From the NCBI GenBank assembly GCA_011316305.1, contig SAUG01000052.1, positions 594,463-658,462 on the forward strand: a stretch of 64,000 nt of DNA, in the 5' to 3' direction. Below are positions 1 to 10,951 of the stretch, piece after piece; the stretch's first letter is position 1; every line of letters starts with the position of its first letter. Made by a program: the position numbers and the translations under genes. Below the pieces are notes generated by a model. The model worked only from the letters and a program-made list of their open reading frames with translations, was not told where the DNA came from and did not search any database. Source of the stretch: Rusavskia elegans (lineage: Eukaryota; Ascomycota; Lecanoromycetes; Teloschistales; Teloschistaceae).

Positions 1-485
1 ATCTATATTATAAATATCTATTTAATAGATAGTCTAAAATAGAATCTATATATAAGCTAAAAATAAATCTATATAATCTAATTCGAAAATAAAATTTAAT
101 AGCTATCGCTAAAAGCGAGAATAATAGAAATCGAATATCTATTTAATAAACTATACTAGATCTAATTTAATTAGATTTTTATAAAAAAATTTATATTTTC
201 GATCTAAACGAAGCTAGTCTAGCGGTATATATAGGCGTATATAGGTCTACTACTAACTTATAAAGACTTAAATAAATTTAAAATCGAATCTCTAAATCTT
301 TTTAGCTATTTTAGTCGTTTAGCCGTTTTAGCCGTTTTAGCCGTATAGCTACGTAGCTTCGGGTATACCCGAGACCGGCTAATAAGCTGTTTATAAACCG
401 CTTTTAGCCGTATCGGCTAAGAATCGGCTAAAACGGCTAAAACGGCTAAAACCGATTTTAAACCAGTTTTAGAAAATATTGATAT
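1..485 (+). repeat. RIP-mutated dispersed repeat, left copy of an inverted pair
   Basis: AT-rich DNA with few CA/TG dinucleotides. It is the reverse complement of about 49,700-50,190, with many transitions between copies. Shared landmarks include ATTTTCGATCTA near 197-208, TATATAGGCGTATATAGG near 227-244 and AGCTTCGGGTATAC near 355-368. Near 310-350 and 415-455 are opposed runs of TTTTAGCCG and CGGCTAAAA units that could fold as a long hairpin. The element continues past the window start; similarity stops near 485. It may be an LTR or a transposon terminus; no coding sequence was recognised. Confidence 0.8.
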
Positions 486-642
486 AAAATAGTCGCTAAA
501 ATCACGTAATTTACCTATATAGATATAGACCCTACTCTATTAGATCTAGCGTATTCTAGTAATAGCTATATTCTATATATTTTAGTAATTCTATAGATTT
601 AACTTCTCGTATATTTCAATTAATACGATTATGCATCCACAT
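486..642. other. AT-rich to GC-balanced transition
   Basis: The boundary between the repeat block and the gene island. Base composition switches sharply at about 625-640, immediately after the 3' end of the ZZ-protein gene. Nothing further is recognisable here. Confidence 0.6.
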
Positions 643-3600
643 CTACTCACCACCGCCTCCATCTCCTCCATCGTCTCCACCCACATCTCCACCATCGTTG
701 CCATCGACTCCAATATCAAGTCCCCCAGTAAGACCACCGCCATCGATCGCATCGCTCGGATCATCTCCGTATCCATCTGGATAGTCACCGTCCCACCCAT
801 CTTCAATCCCATAATCGAGACTATTGGCATCCCCCAAGTCGTCGCCCATCCATCCCGCGCAACCAATGTTATCGCCATCATCATTCGCCGCTCCCCCATC
901 CCCTCCATACCCACCTCCATCTCCACCTCCACCTCCATCTCCATCCCCTCCATCTCCATCCTCGTCATCACTCCTTGGCCGCACAATATCCGATAACAAG
1001 ACCCTTCGGTCACGGAGGTACTCATACCGCTCGATCTGCTGCTCCTTCACGAGCAGCGCCCAATCCGCAAGCATATACTCATGGTACCGACCCTTCTCAA
1101 ATTCGTGGCTAAACGGTTGCGCACGGTGTATACCGCCTAGCTTAAGCCGGTCTACTCGTTCGTGGGGGTAGGTGCGCAGCCAATCAGTTGCAGTGCGGAG
1201 CAATGTCGAGCGATACATGGCTGAAGTCGCAGCTAAAAGAGAATCTTGTGCTAGAAGGACGGTGAGGCGATTATGCATCCACTCTTCGTTCGACAAGGAT
1301 CTTGCTCCTGCTATCTCCGGAGGATAAAAACTTTTCTGACGCGCCAAATGGAGCATTATGGTCCCGTAACTGTCAAAAGGGAAGCTCAAGACGTGGTTCG
1401 AGAGGGAACAGCTGTTGCAGGTACCCGCCGTCTTGCTGTAGGCTGCGGTACAGTCCCACGGAAAGAGGTTTTGATACCTGTACAATGTACGACCGAAGCC
1501 TCCTGTTGCAGAACGTTAGTCCCTACTCCTAAGGAACCGAATCTCGTCGAAAGGTCACCTTACCCCAATCATGCCAGTATTCCTGGAGCGTATCCACAAG
1601 ATCCGAATCGTCATGTCGGCCTTGGCGAAATTTCAGCAGGTATTCCTCCGTCAGACCGTTTGGGACGTCGAATTTGGAGACGACCTTCTCGCGAAGATAA
1701 CTCCCCGGCCGTGTGACAAAGCTCATCATGTACGGTAATTCGTTAGTGGTTGTGAGATTGCTCGGCAGAGGTCCCAAGAAGCTCCCTACTTTGTCCCATT
1801 GAAGCAACGAATCACAGAAGTTTTGGCAGTTGTTGGCTGTCCGACTCCACATCAGCTTTGTATCCGAGTCCATGAGTCGATCGGCTAGATAAGATGTGAT
1901 TGACACGACCCTTTCACCTAAAAGCTTTATGAGGCCTGATTGGAGAGCCAGGACTTCTTTCTCTAAGCTCTGTTTTTGCAGGTCAATTGCTTGTCTTGGA
2001 TCTTCTTTGTACCTTTCTGACGCGATAATCAGACCTTGGATTAACTCACGCTCTAATATAGGCTGTGACAAGTACTGGAAAGGATCGCCGACAATCTGTT
2101 TTAGAAATGCTTTGACACGGCGTGGGGGTTTGTTGGAGACGCGTTTGTATAGTAGTCGCTTGTGACTGAGTGCCATTTCAGGTCGATGATCCTCAGTCGT
2201 TTGACTTATGCCGAAGCAGATTGGATCTCGAGTGCTCAACAAGACGCCTCTCTTGGAGCTGTGCCAAAATCAGTAACATTGAAATAGTAGGGCAATGGGA
2301 TCTCCGCTGGTCTATTTGGCGGTCTCAACTATAAGGCAGCAAGTCCAACAGGGAAAAGTTTCCTTCACGGCCTGACAGTAGAAGTGGAGCGGGCACCTAC
2401 TCAGGAACACCATTCTCAATCATCAATGGACCAAACATCAACGCCACATGGACATTTCCGAAGGGGTATCGATTGGTGAACTTTCGGTATAACAGAGGGA
2501 TTTCCTTGCTCGCGAGCTTCTCTTCTTCAACGTCCGACATGGTTTTCTCACCGCCTTTACCCTGAGGGTCTGTGTATCTTTGTCCTCGCGACTTAGTCCG
2601 TCTTCGTCTAAGGCCTTTCAGCCTGGGCGTATTAGACTGCACCGTGGTTCCATCATCTGGTTTTATTTGTTTGCGCCCCTGATATCGTCTCTTTCCCTTC
2701 TCGATGGCTGATATTGTGCCTTGGTACTTCGCTTCCATGACCCTGTCACTTAACAGCAGGAGGCCACACTTGAGCACTTTAGGTTTTCCTTTCCCGCGGT
2801 GAAAAAATTTGTCATCCATGGGAAACGGAGGGTAATGCCTGATATTCGGGGCTGTGCGCGTTGTGGGATCACAGACGCATATCTGTCGGCTGATCCGTGG
2901 AGTGATGATATCTCGCAGGATGAGATGCTTGTAGAACTTCGTCATGTGGCTTTGTGGATGGCGAGACCCGCGAAAACATGTCTCACAGATCGAGTCCCTT
3001 TTGGTGAGGGAGACTGCTGCTTGGCATTTGGGTTCCAAGCACTTGAAAAGAATACCCCTGACCACGTCGCCACAGGCTTTGCATCTGAGGGCCTTGAGCT
3101 TTGGCATTGAGCTTTCATCGAATCGTGCGAGGGTCAGCTGGGGCGGCGCTGATCGCCTCCAAAAGTTGGCTTGTGGTAGAGGAGAATTGTACGTGATGAC
3201 CTTGTCGATGTCCAGGAACGACGCACTTTGCAGCAACATCCTTGCGCGTCGTTCAACGAGGCTTTCGTCTCGACGATCGGGCATTTGTCCTCTGATGTCT
3301 TCTTTCAGAGGCTGATCTTCGTATGCTCTACGGTAGGCGATGAAGACTGCTTGAGAACACGCCTCATAGGTTCTTTTGTTCTTGTTTCCCCTTATACCGC
3401 CACGTATCTTTCGCAACCGTTCTTGACTGAATTTCCGCGCAAATTCTCGAGACGATTCGCTTACTTGATCGATGAAACGTTCATAACCCTCAGTCTGAGA
3501 ATTTCTTTCCTCTTCCAGCTCTAGGCTGGAATATTGGGGCTGCTGCCATTCTCGTAGAGTCAGAATCATCCGGGCAAGTTCTCGTCGAACACCACTCCAG

Positions 3601-3767
3601 TATAGCGATTGTAGCTCGTTCGCTATTTCCTCCTTGGTAGGCACTGAAGGTTTCTCCCACGGCACGTACTCGGTAGCAGATTTATTATTAGCCGTTTTGG
3701 CACTTCCTTGGAGCCTCCGGACTTTCCGTAGAGGCAGCCGCATTGAAAGCGAGGCTACGACATCCAT
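643..3767 (-). CDS. ZZ-type zinc-finger protein, unknown function, Gly/Asp-rich tail
   Basis: Three exons read on the minus strand: 3767-2401, 2258-1564 and 1502-643 (973 aa). Intron 1 (142 nt) has donor GTAGGT; intron 2 (61 nt) has GTAAGG, a perfect GACTAAC branch site and CAACAG. Phases are consistent. The open frame runs upstream of 3767, but the first true ATG is there. Residues about 226-285 hold a ZZ-like finger (CKAC, CLEPKC, CETC, then His). Further on are FGNVHVALMFGPL (His near 441) and NNCQNFCDSLL (Cys near 599), an arrangement reminiscent of PPPDE/LRAT-type papain-fold proteins; that is my inference. The last about 90 residues are Gly/Asp low complexity. No signal peptide is evident. 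Similar uncharacterised proteins occur in Pezizomycotina as far as I recall. The function is unknown. Confidence 0.8.
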
Positions 3768-4083
3768 CTTCCTGAATACTTTGAGGGAGATAGGCTCGCC
3801 AGCACAGAGATCACGCCTGGTTAGAGGATACCAATACAAGGTCCAAAACCCCGCCGTACAATATCCAGATTCGCCCAAGCATGCGAAGGATTTCAAGCGG
3901 GATGATTTAGGCAAGTTCGAACATTCAGGTGAGTCAGCCTCGTGATGGTGGCTGCATCTCGACCGGAATCGCCGATTCAGCCTACCAGCCTCACAGCCTT
4001 ACGTATGCATGACTTAAGCAACAGAACGTACGTTGCATTCTATCGTTGCTCCATTGGGTAATATCCCCTCTGCCTGAAGTACA
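3768..4083. promoter_or_regulatory. Divergent intergenic region between ZZ-protein and lipase genes
   Basis: A 316-bp gap between the start of the minus-strand ZZ gene and the plus-strand lipase gene, so it should hold both promoters. The ZZ-gene reading frame stays open to about 3914, so an upstream coding start cannot be excluded. No clear TATA box was recognised. Confidence 0.4.
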
Positions 4084-5695
4084 ATGAAGCGCTTGTTCAA
4101 GCACAAGGCTGCGCGAAATTCGACTACGACAAGTTTAGAAGCCAGTACAAGTGTCCCCGCATCTGGCTTCACTTTTGTAAACAACTCGCAAGGCGCCTCT
4201 GCGTCAATCGTCGAGTTATCGAACGCCTTGGATGATGTACTGGGCGACATTGAGTTCGAGGGTTCGTTGGGTCCTTTTTGATTGCCGAGTGGAAATCTTA
4301 CTCGAAGATATCACCTAGGTGAAGCCAGCGACTTTGCAAAAGCGGAGATTGGCCGCTTGGATTCGGAGGCTTCCAAGTATTCCAATTCAAGATTCACTGC
4401 AGGCGTCGAGTATCCAATATGGTCATGGTCAGGCCCATCCTCAATCACAAGAATGAGCCTTTTGACACCGGTTGTAGCAGATCGGAAGACACGCCAATGA
4501 TCCTCGCTGCCGCAAAGTGCTCCGCAGCTATTTACCAGCCTCAAAACCCCTCCATACTTAGAGGTGAGAATTTTTCAAGCAGTTTTTGACGTTCTCGCTT
4601 TGTATAGTATCAGGCTGACCGAGCTGAGACGACGTTTTTAAGTACGAACGCCTTCACTATGTTGAACCAACCAGACTAGGCACCGTGAAAGCAACGGCAT
4701 TCTATGAAGCCCAGCAATCGGATCCAACCGACTCACAGGGACGTGGCATACTCATTGTTGCTATTAGGGGCTCTGCAAGTAAAGTCGACCATATGATCAA
4801 TCTGAACAACGGAGCGACGGAGGTTGAGGACTTCATTGTATGTGCCCACCTGGCGGACCACAGGGCGTTTTACAAGCAGCACAGCCACTGACGACGAAAC
4901 AACCCAGCCTCTAGCGACCCTGCAAGAGCTAAGCGGAACATCTGTCCTTCCTCAAGCTCACTCGGGATTTCGTATAGGTGCCAAAGCTTTGGCACATTAC
5001 GTCGCAGAGCAGCTGGAGAAGTGCACGAAATGCAATGGTCCAACAGAGATTCTGTTCACTGGCCACTCGGCTGGGGCTGCGGTCTCTTCCTTACTATTCC
5101 ACCATTTCTTGTCATCTGCTTCCAGTAAATGTAAACCTCCACCATTCCTCCAGGGCTGATGACTAGGTCACTGACCTCCGAGTACCGTGCAGATCCATCC
5201 TTAGCATTCAGTTGCATCACGTTCGGCAGTCCGCCCTTCTGCAACACGAGTTTCGCGTCTTTGGCGAGCCAAATGCGCCTCAATACCGAACAATGCCACC
5301 TCCATCTGAATTTCCTGAACGAGTTCGACGTGGTCCCTCGCCTCGACAGACAATACGTTCTCTCTCTCGTCGACTTATACCGATCCAGATTCGGGCTACC
5401 GCCCGTCGACTCCGAGAATAGTATCAATGCTTCGGTCCCACATGAGCATGAATTATCAGACGAGATACGGGCGTTGAAAGTCTGGCCGCTGCGTGCTCCT
5501 GTTTTCGTTCACCCCGGAGATACGATCCTGTTGTCCCTTGACGATGCAGCAAAAGACAAGAATGGGGCATTAGAACTACGGGCAACACAGGTAGATACAC
5601 TGGGCTCACTCCTCTTTTGCCGGATTGCGGCTCATAAGGTTGCGGTATACTTGGCGAATGTGGAAGAATTGTGTGCTCGGGATTCGAAATGGTAG
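4084..5695 (+). CDS. Class-3 lipase-like alpha/beta hydrolase
   Basis: The model has five exons: 4084-4265, 4481-4563, 4629-4837, 4908-5124 and 5193-5695, giving 397 aa with consistent phases. Introns 2-4 use GTGAGA, GTATGT and GTAAAT donors; the exon 1/2 junction (weak donor GTTGGG) is the least certain. The nucleophile elbow GHSAG has Ser212. Candidate acid and base are Asp276 in NEFDVVPR and His337 in FVHPGD, giving the Ser-Asp-His triad order of the lipase_3 family. LIVAIRGSAS is the oxyanion-side strand typical of the family. There is no signal peptide (N-terminus MKRLFKHKAAR), so it is probably intracellular. The likely activity is hydrolysis of an acylglycerol or other ester; the substrate is not deducible. 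Two in-frame TGAs (4279, 4498) fall inside the proposed first intron. Confidence 0.8.
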
Positions 5696-6062
5696 TTTTG
5701 TGGTACTTCCCCCCAATCTCAGCAATCTGTGGTTCATATGAGAGGAAAATTGAGCTGACGGAGAGCACACTAGTAGATCATGGAGGTGTGACCCCTATAT
5801 CACCTGCCCCGCTAGGGCATTCGTTTCAGGGGCTTGTCGGGGTAACAGTCAATCGCAATAAGGTGGTACAACAGTCGATACCTCGATGTCGGTTATCGTT
5901 GTATCGATGACTCAGATGCTACAATAGAGCCACTTACCGTATCATTTATATATAGCCTATACTCGGACCTGTATTAATACGAGGAGAGAAAGCTGGTTAA
6001 CCCCTGGATCGAATGCCACCACTGGCGGGGGAGATGGTATTGCTGTTCGTAACAACACATGT
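5696..6062. other. Intergenic, convergent 3' ends
   Basis: Lies between the stop codons of the lipase (+) and the DUF1399-like gene (-), so it should hold both 3' UTRs. It is slightly AT-richer near 5,940-5,975. No gene or repeat was recognised. Confidence 0.5.
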
Positions 6063-7512
6063 TCAGTATGCTATTGGCAACGTGCGGCGATTGCGTCTTG
6101 CACGCTCGACAGCTCTGTGATAAGCGACCTCCTGCATCGATTCTTGGACCAATTGCCGCGTGTCTCTATTACCAAACAAGCTCTTTTCGGCTAATCGCTG
6201 GAGATTCTGACAGTCCCAGCACAAACACCGTCTATACCCTGCTCCAAATCGAGCTCGAAAGACTCGCTCGGTCGAGATCAGGGCTTGTTGGTGGTCGTGA
6301 TCGTGGGGTACAACGTTATGCTCCACTAGACGTCCCACGGAAGTTTCCGAGAACATGCCAAAGCTTGAGGGCGATAATTGGTGCGTCAACCACACGAGCT
6401 CGATGTCTGGTGTTGATGTTAGACTGACGGTGGGATTCGATGCGAGTAGATCAAAGAATTGGCGGTAGCGATCTCGTGCGCCCTGCAGAGTGAATTCCAC
6501 AGCTGGGCTTCGAATCCATAGCAAATGGCACATGAGATCGACCCACTCGTCGTGGTTTTTCCATATCATGTCCAACTTCGCGTTGGGTGTTCGGGGCTCT
6601 ATATGTGAGACAGACTGCATGCTCAAAGCCTGGATACTATTGGTAAGTCCATCCTTGGGGCCCTGAATCAGGTATTGGAGCAGATCTGGTTCCAATTCGG
6701 TCATCTCCCTGAATGCCTCCGCATTTCCGACGGGAAGTTCAAACCTTCGGTTGGTTTGGTTGATCATGGAATGCTATTGACAAAGGTCAGTACTCCGAAT
6801 CGCTGAAAGAACGGGGTTCGTACGATGTGCGTCCAAGGGAAATTCACTTGGCTGACCCACGGAATCCTCTTGTCCAGACACCATGCTAGACACAAGCGAG
6901 GTTTCAGCATGAAAGCGTGCCAGATCAGCAAAACATCTATCGACTTGTCAACGCACGCATCACGCCGGCACCAGCTTGAATACCTATTGGTGGCACTAGC
7001 TTCGGATCCAATTCGTGTCCAACCTTCCCGCTAATCTTGCGGTGATTGTTGATGCTGACCACCCAGGTTGAGAACCGGCAATACGCCTTGTCGATAAACC
7101 GCGTCCACTTCTCTTTCCGCCGTTCCTGGAAAGTGCTATCGTGAGCTTTGATCGGTCTCAGCAGTCTTCGCCCGAGAACCCTCCTGCCTCTGCTGTTGTA
7201 TATATACGAGATGGTAAACTTTTTCCGCGGCAACGTGTTGAACAGTACGTCAAGTTGATTGGATTTGATAACCGTCTCCTGGAGTAATTTGAAACATTCA
7301 AGCAGCTCCAAGTGAATAGCGCACTGTGCGATTGACGGAAGCATGTTGCTATGCTCATCCTCATCCGTCTGGGCGGTTTCTGGAGTTTCGAAGATAGCCG
7401 GTGAGGGAACATGTGGTTGCTGTTGGTATTCGTTGGGGGCGGTGTAGTTCCGGGCGTGTTTCCGACTCGCAGCGTGGAGCTCAGTGATAGATCCGGGGTC
7501 ATGGAAATCCAT
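6063..7512 (-). CDS. DUF1399 / glycine-rich-domain-like protein
   Basis: Three exons on the minus strand: 7512-6984, 6936-6824 and 6773-6063 (450 aa). The introns are very short, 47 nt (GTATTC..ATAG) and 50 nt (GTACGA..TACTGAC..AATAG), and join frames exactly. The start is a true ATG at 7510-7512. The protein carries the two hallmark repeats of the family, IDVLLIWHAFMLKPR across the first splice and DIELVWLTHQLSP in exon 3, each with the conserved W-H-x-x-x-L pattern. A Cys pair (CLCWDC) lies near the C-terminus. AQCAIHLELLECF near the N-terminus is also typical. The family is widespread in fungi and plants and its molecular role in fungi is undefined. No signal peptide or membrane span is seen. 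It is divergent from the next gene. Confidence 0.85.
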
Positions 7513-7886
7513 AAATGATGCTGGTTACAGCATGAGTGTCTGCACGACTTCGACCAGATGGAAGTAAACGTGGAAGGGACGGTAGGTATAGTTTAGGCAG
7601 CGATAAGAGCCCCACACGCTCAAGCCCCTGAGCCTTCTGCTTACTCCGATCCTCCAACCAATTGCATTCTGGTGGCGTGTCTCAAAGCAGGTGTAAGCAC
7701 GAGAACTTACCTCTCAGGCTTTTGACAGCCTTGCGCCCAAGGCGTTCTAAGTATCTCTCTCCCGAGATTTGTGTACTATCATCTACGTTCTTTCACACTC
7801 TTCTACCCTCAAGGAAAGTGGAACAGAAGTCGCGCTGTCGTAGTCTGAAGTGCCACATTGTTGCGCCCAGCGACGGCTCCAACAAC
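7513..7886. promoter_or_regulatory. Divergent promoter region
   Basis: A 374-bp gap between two divergently transcribed genes (DUF1399-like, -, and the membrane/Cys-rich protein, +). Promoters of both are expected here. It has pyrimidine-rich stretches near 7,760-7,810 but no clear TATA element. Confidence 0.4.
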
Positions 7887-9596
7887 ATGAATCCGGTAAT
7901 TATTATACTTCGTTTTTTGGGTCACTATCCGGCATTCCTGTTGGCTTTTCGAAGTGGTTCGGTTTATCATACTGTCAGAAGATTCCCAGACCTCATTCAA
8001 ATTACCCCAGGAGGAACTAATCTACGAGCGTCTCTCCATCTTCTAGCCATCGCGGTATGTCTCTTCATATCTGGCTCCTCCGAACATTGATGACAAGGTA
8101 GACATGGTTCATTACTTTCGGAGCAGCTGCCATCGTTCCCCTGAGAGCTACTTTGGTTTTCCTGCCGTTTGATCTCAGCTTTTGTGCAATCCTCCTTACC
8201 GCACTGGTCTTGCAGACGTCTTCCATGCCTAAGCTGCCAACAGACTGCAAGCATGCTTCGAACACTCTGGCGAATGGGTACTTCCGGACCCTGGCAGAAG
8301 CAGAACTCAGGACTTGGAAGCCTGGGAAGGATAGCGATGGTAACGCTTTGACGCCACCTTCTCCAACATCGGCATGCAGTCCCTTCTACGAGGTATGGGC
8401 TTTTGAGATTACCGTCTTGTAGGTTTTTAAATCACCTGGTCTAGGTCGCCTTGCTTATTGGTTGAATCAGAATTCTCTATTTGATTGCGATCGTCGTCGA
8501 GATCGTTATATCTCTTCTCTTGCTTAGGAGGCGTGACTATTATCACCGCTCACGCGACTTTGATCTGTGCCCAATGCCTTTGACAGACTTTACCTGGCTG
8601 TTCCAAATGCCTTTGAAGATTTTGACCTGGCCGTTCCGATGGTTGGGCTCAGCCATCCATGTTCTTAGCGCAAGCACACGCTTCGCAAAGAATTACGCCG
8701 GCAGAGATCGTAGACGTCGCCCAAGGCTCTATACACGTCATTTCCATCATGTTCACACCGGAGAACAACCGGAAAGTCGCCAGGAAGATGAATCAGCAAG
8801 TGCAAATGAAGCTGGAGTCGGATCCGCGGTTGTTGAATTACCGGCTTATAATGCTAAGAGTGGAGGTGCTGTATGTCGAACTTGCTCACAGCTGAAACCC
8901 CAGACTGGTTTGAGAAGACTGCTTTGTCTGGATGAAACTATGGAGGAAATGGCAAAATATCTCCACGCGAGCGACATCCGGCACCTTGGTCAAGCCTCCA
9001 AAGGGATCAGGATGTCCCTATATACCCACATAGGCACGTATGCACGCAGCGAGGATACCAACGTCAGAACACTCGACTTCGTTCCGATGCAGAAGAAATC
9101 CCTCTTTCGGGCCGAGGAGATTCTTACCCATGCCGACAGAACCGAGCTTCTTTCTCGCGGTACCTGCACGTATGGCGAAAGAAACCGATGCTGGTCCTGC
9201 GATATCCAAATCTGCTCCACGTGCATTTACCAATCCCAAGCTTCCGTGGCCAACATCCAGCACCATATAGACAACTGCACGCTTTACTGCCACAAATGCT
9301 ACTTTCGCGAAATATGTCTCAAATATCGACGGCCTCTTGGCCACCCGAGGCGCTGCTTGCACTCCACGAAGCTCGGCGGCCTTCGAGATATGAGATCACT
9401 GTGTAAACCGTGCTCTGAGATGCCGGACGAGGACATTAGCATTCGCCGCGACAGGAAGGAGAAGGCAAAACTAGCCTTGTTGGCGGCTCAGGCTGCACGT
9501 TGCGCGAACTGTGCATCGGGGTTGCCGTCTGGAGGTGTAAGGTGGTGGGTGTGTACTATATGTGATCTGGAATGCACCGATCCATGTCACCACTAG
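7887..9596 (+). CDS. Multi-span membrane protein with Cys-rich, F-box-like C-terminal region
   Basis: Three exons (7887-8054, 8102-8418, 8471-9596) give 536 aa; introns are 47 nt (GTATGT..GTAG) and 52 nt (GTAGGT..ATCAG). The first ATG of the frame is used. The N-terminal half has several hydrophobic spans: IIILRFLGHYPAFLLAF, the stretch around LPFDLSFCAILLTALVLQ, and a long helix crossing the second splice (VWAFEITVL then ILYLIAIVVEIVISLLLL). The C-terminal half (from about residue 300) is soluble-looking, with an F-box-like segment (ETMEEMAKYLHASDIRHLGQA) and many paired cysteines: CWSCDIQICSTC, CHKCYFREIC, CKPC, CANC, CTICDLEC, which could bind zinc. I recognise no named family for the combination. 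A lineage-specific membrane-anchored zinc protein is the best description. Confidence 0.7.
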
Positions 9597-10951
9597 GCGT
9601 GTTTATGCTAAAGTCCTCTGCTTCTAATATAGAGTTGAAAATAAGCTTCAGAGTTCTACTGGTCGCCTCACTAGTGACTTGCAGCGCTTCTCCTATCCCT
9701 TCGTCTGCTAGTGTGTTGGCCCTATCAGTCAATGTTCTCCCTAGCCAGAGTAACTTGGTTTTATACGTCTACACCTGACGTCCGAGCAATCCATATAACG
9801 AAATCCTTCATCGAGGGAACGGCTGTCGTAGTCGTATTGCGATTGGCCCGGCCTGTCTGGTAGAGTAAAGGGAACATGCATTTTAGCAGACGAAGGGATA
9901 CTTCAGATGTCGGATCCCCCTGCTCCCGCTTATGATCATATAGTAGGGTTCGCTTGATCCCGTACCCCGGATAGGAAAACAATAGGACATTGCAAGGGGT
10001 TGTGGCTCGCTTAGTGGATATTGTTCCTTATTAAGGGTCGATGGAACGAACCTGTATTTTGATCGTACGAACGCGCTACTCCTACTTCCCTACAGGACCG
10101 GGGACTAAAAGCGAGGAAACTTTGGGTGTCATATATGTGTCTATGACACGAGTCGTCACCTGTAATTTTAGTAGTCTGCGGAGCCTTGGGACGGCAGACA
10201 TGGATACCGCCTCTGTTCCTATGGGATCGAATAGTATCAATTATGTCTTAAAGGCTTGTGTAGACGGGTAAAGCAAAGATGGGCGGAGACACATAAAATT
10301 TGATAGTGGGAGAAAGCGAGACGGGAGAAGGTAGATGAAAGATATCTAAATGAACTGGGGTCAAGCTATTGTGCGGTATTCTTATCTTGCTTTTGAACTG
10401 TGGTTTACGTGGTCCAGTGAACCTGTATGAAGGTACTTTTAACTTTTCCAGCCGTTTTAGCCATTAGTTGTTATCATAGTTCTTGTCTAAGGATCCGGCA
10501 TCCTTTGAGTAAGTGGAACTTATTAAGCGAGGCCTTTGTATATGCTTATTCACCAGTTATATGAAACTCCGGCAGGTTCCCCCCATAACACGTGCCTTCT
10601 TCGTTTCCTGCGTGTTCGCTTGATAGCCTTTCCAAGCCTGTATGGCCTATCATTATTAAACAATCTTGCTTTTAGTCGCATCAATCGAACTCTTCTTAGT
10701 TTCAATGTCTTGCTGAATTGCCAAAGGCATACGTATGATTCTCAGGGTTCAAAGAGGTACTGATAGTCGTCCAGCAGCACTCGTAGCTTCCAATTCCCTC
10801 CAGGTATGGGATCTCCGCCAGCTAGCCCACGAGCGTGTGACCAAAGAAGGTTCGAATGCCAATTCCCATGGAGACTGATTCTCATCCGGCATGCTCAATT
10901 GTTACCAGCCATCATAGAGAGGCGGAATCGGCTCCTCCTTATTGATAGCGT
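9597..10951. other. Intergenic, no recognisable gene
   Basis: About 1.35 kb with only short open frames lacking family resemblance or coding-like codon use. AGCCGTTTTAGCC near 10,450 resembles the unit of the dispersed repeat at 1-485, possibly by chance. Confidence 0.5.

Noticed and set aside
310..455. Possible CRISPR-like or telomere-like array of CGGCTAAAA units
   Set aside because: The units are adjacent without unique spacers, are inverted about a centre, and the genome is fungal; a transposon foldback fits better.
591..1171. Met/Glu-rich and Ser/Pro-rich open frames on both strands
   Set aside because: They are shadows of the Gly/Asp-rich repeat exon of the ZZ gene in other frames.
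4279..4500. Two in-frame TGA codons suggesting the lipase is a pseudogene
   Set aside because: Both lie within a plausible 215-nt intron (4266-4480); splicing it restores one 397-codon frame with the triad intact.
4014..4544. Minus-strand open frames with protein-like translations
   Set aside because: They overlap the lipase exons and intron antisense and match no family; the plus-strand model explains the region better.
8463..8465. In-frame TGA in the membrane/Cys-rich gene
   Set aside because: An alternative donor (GTAGGT at 8419) and acceptor (8470) place it in a 52-nt intron and give a continuous hydrophobic helix.
10840..10870. GGTTCGAATGCC resembling a tRNA T-loop
   Set aside because: No matching acceptor, D or anticodon stems could be found around it.
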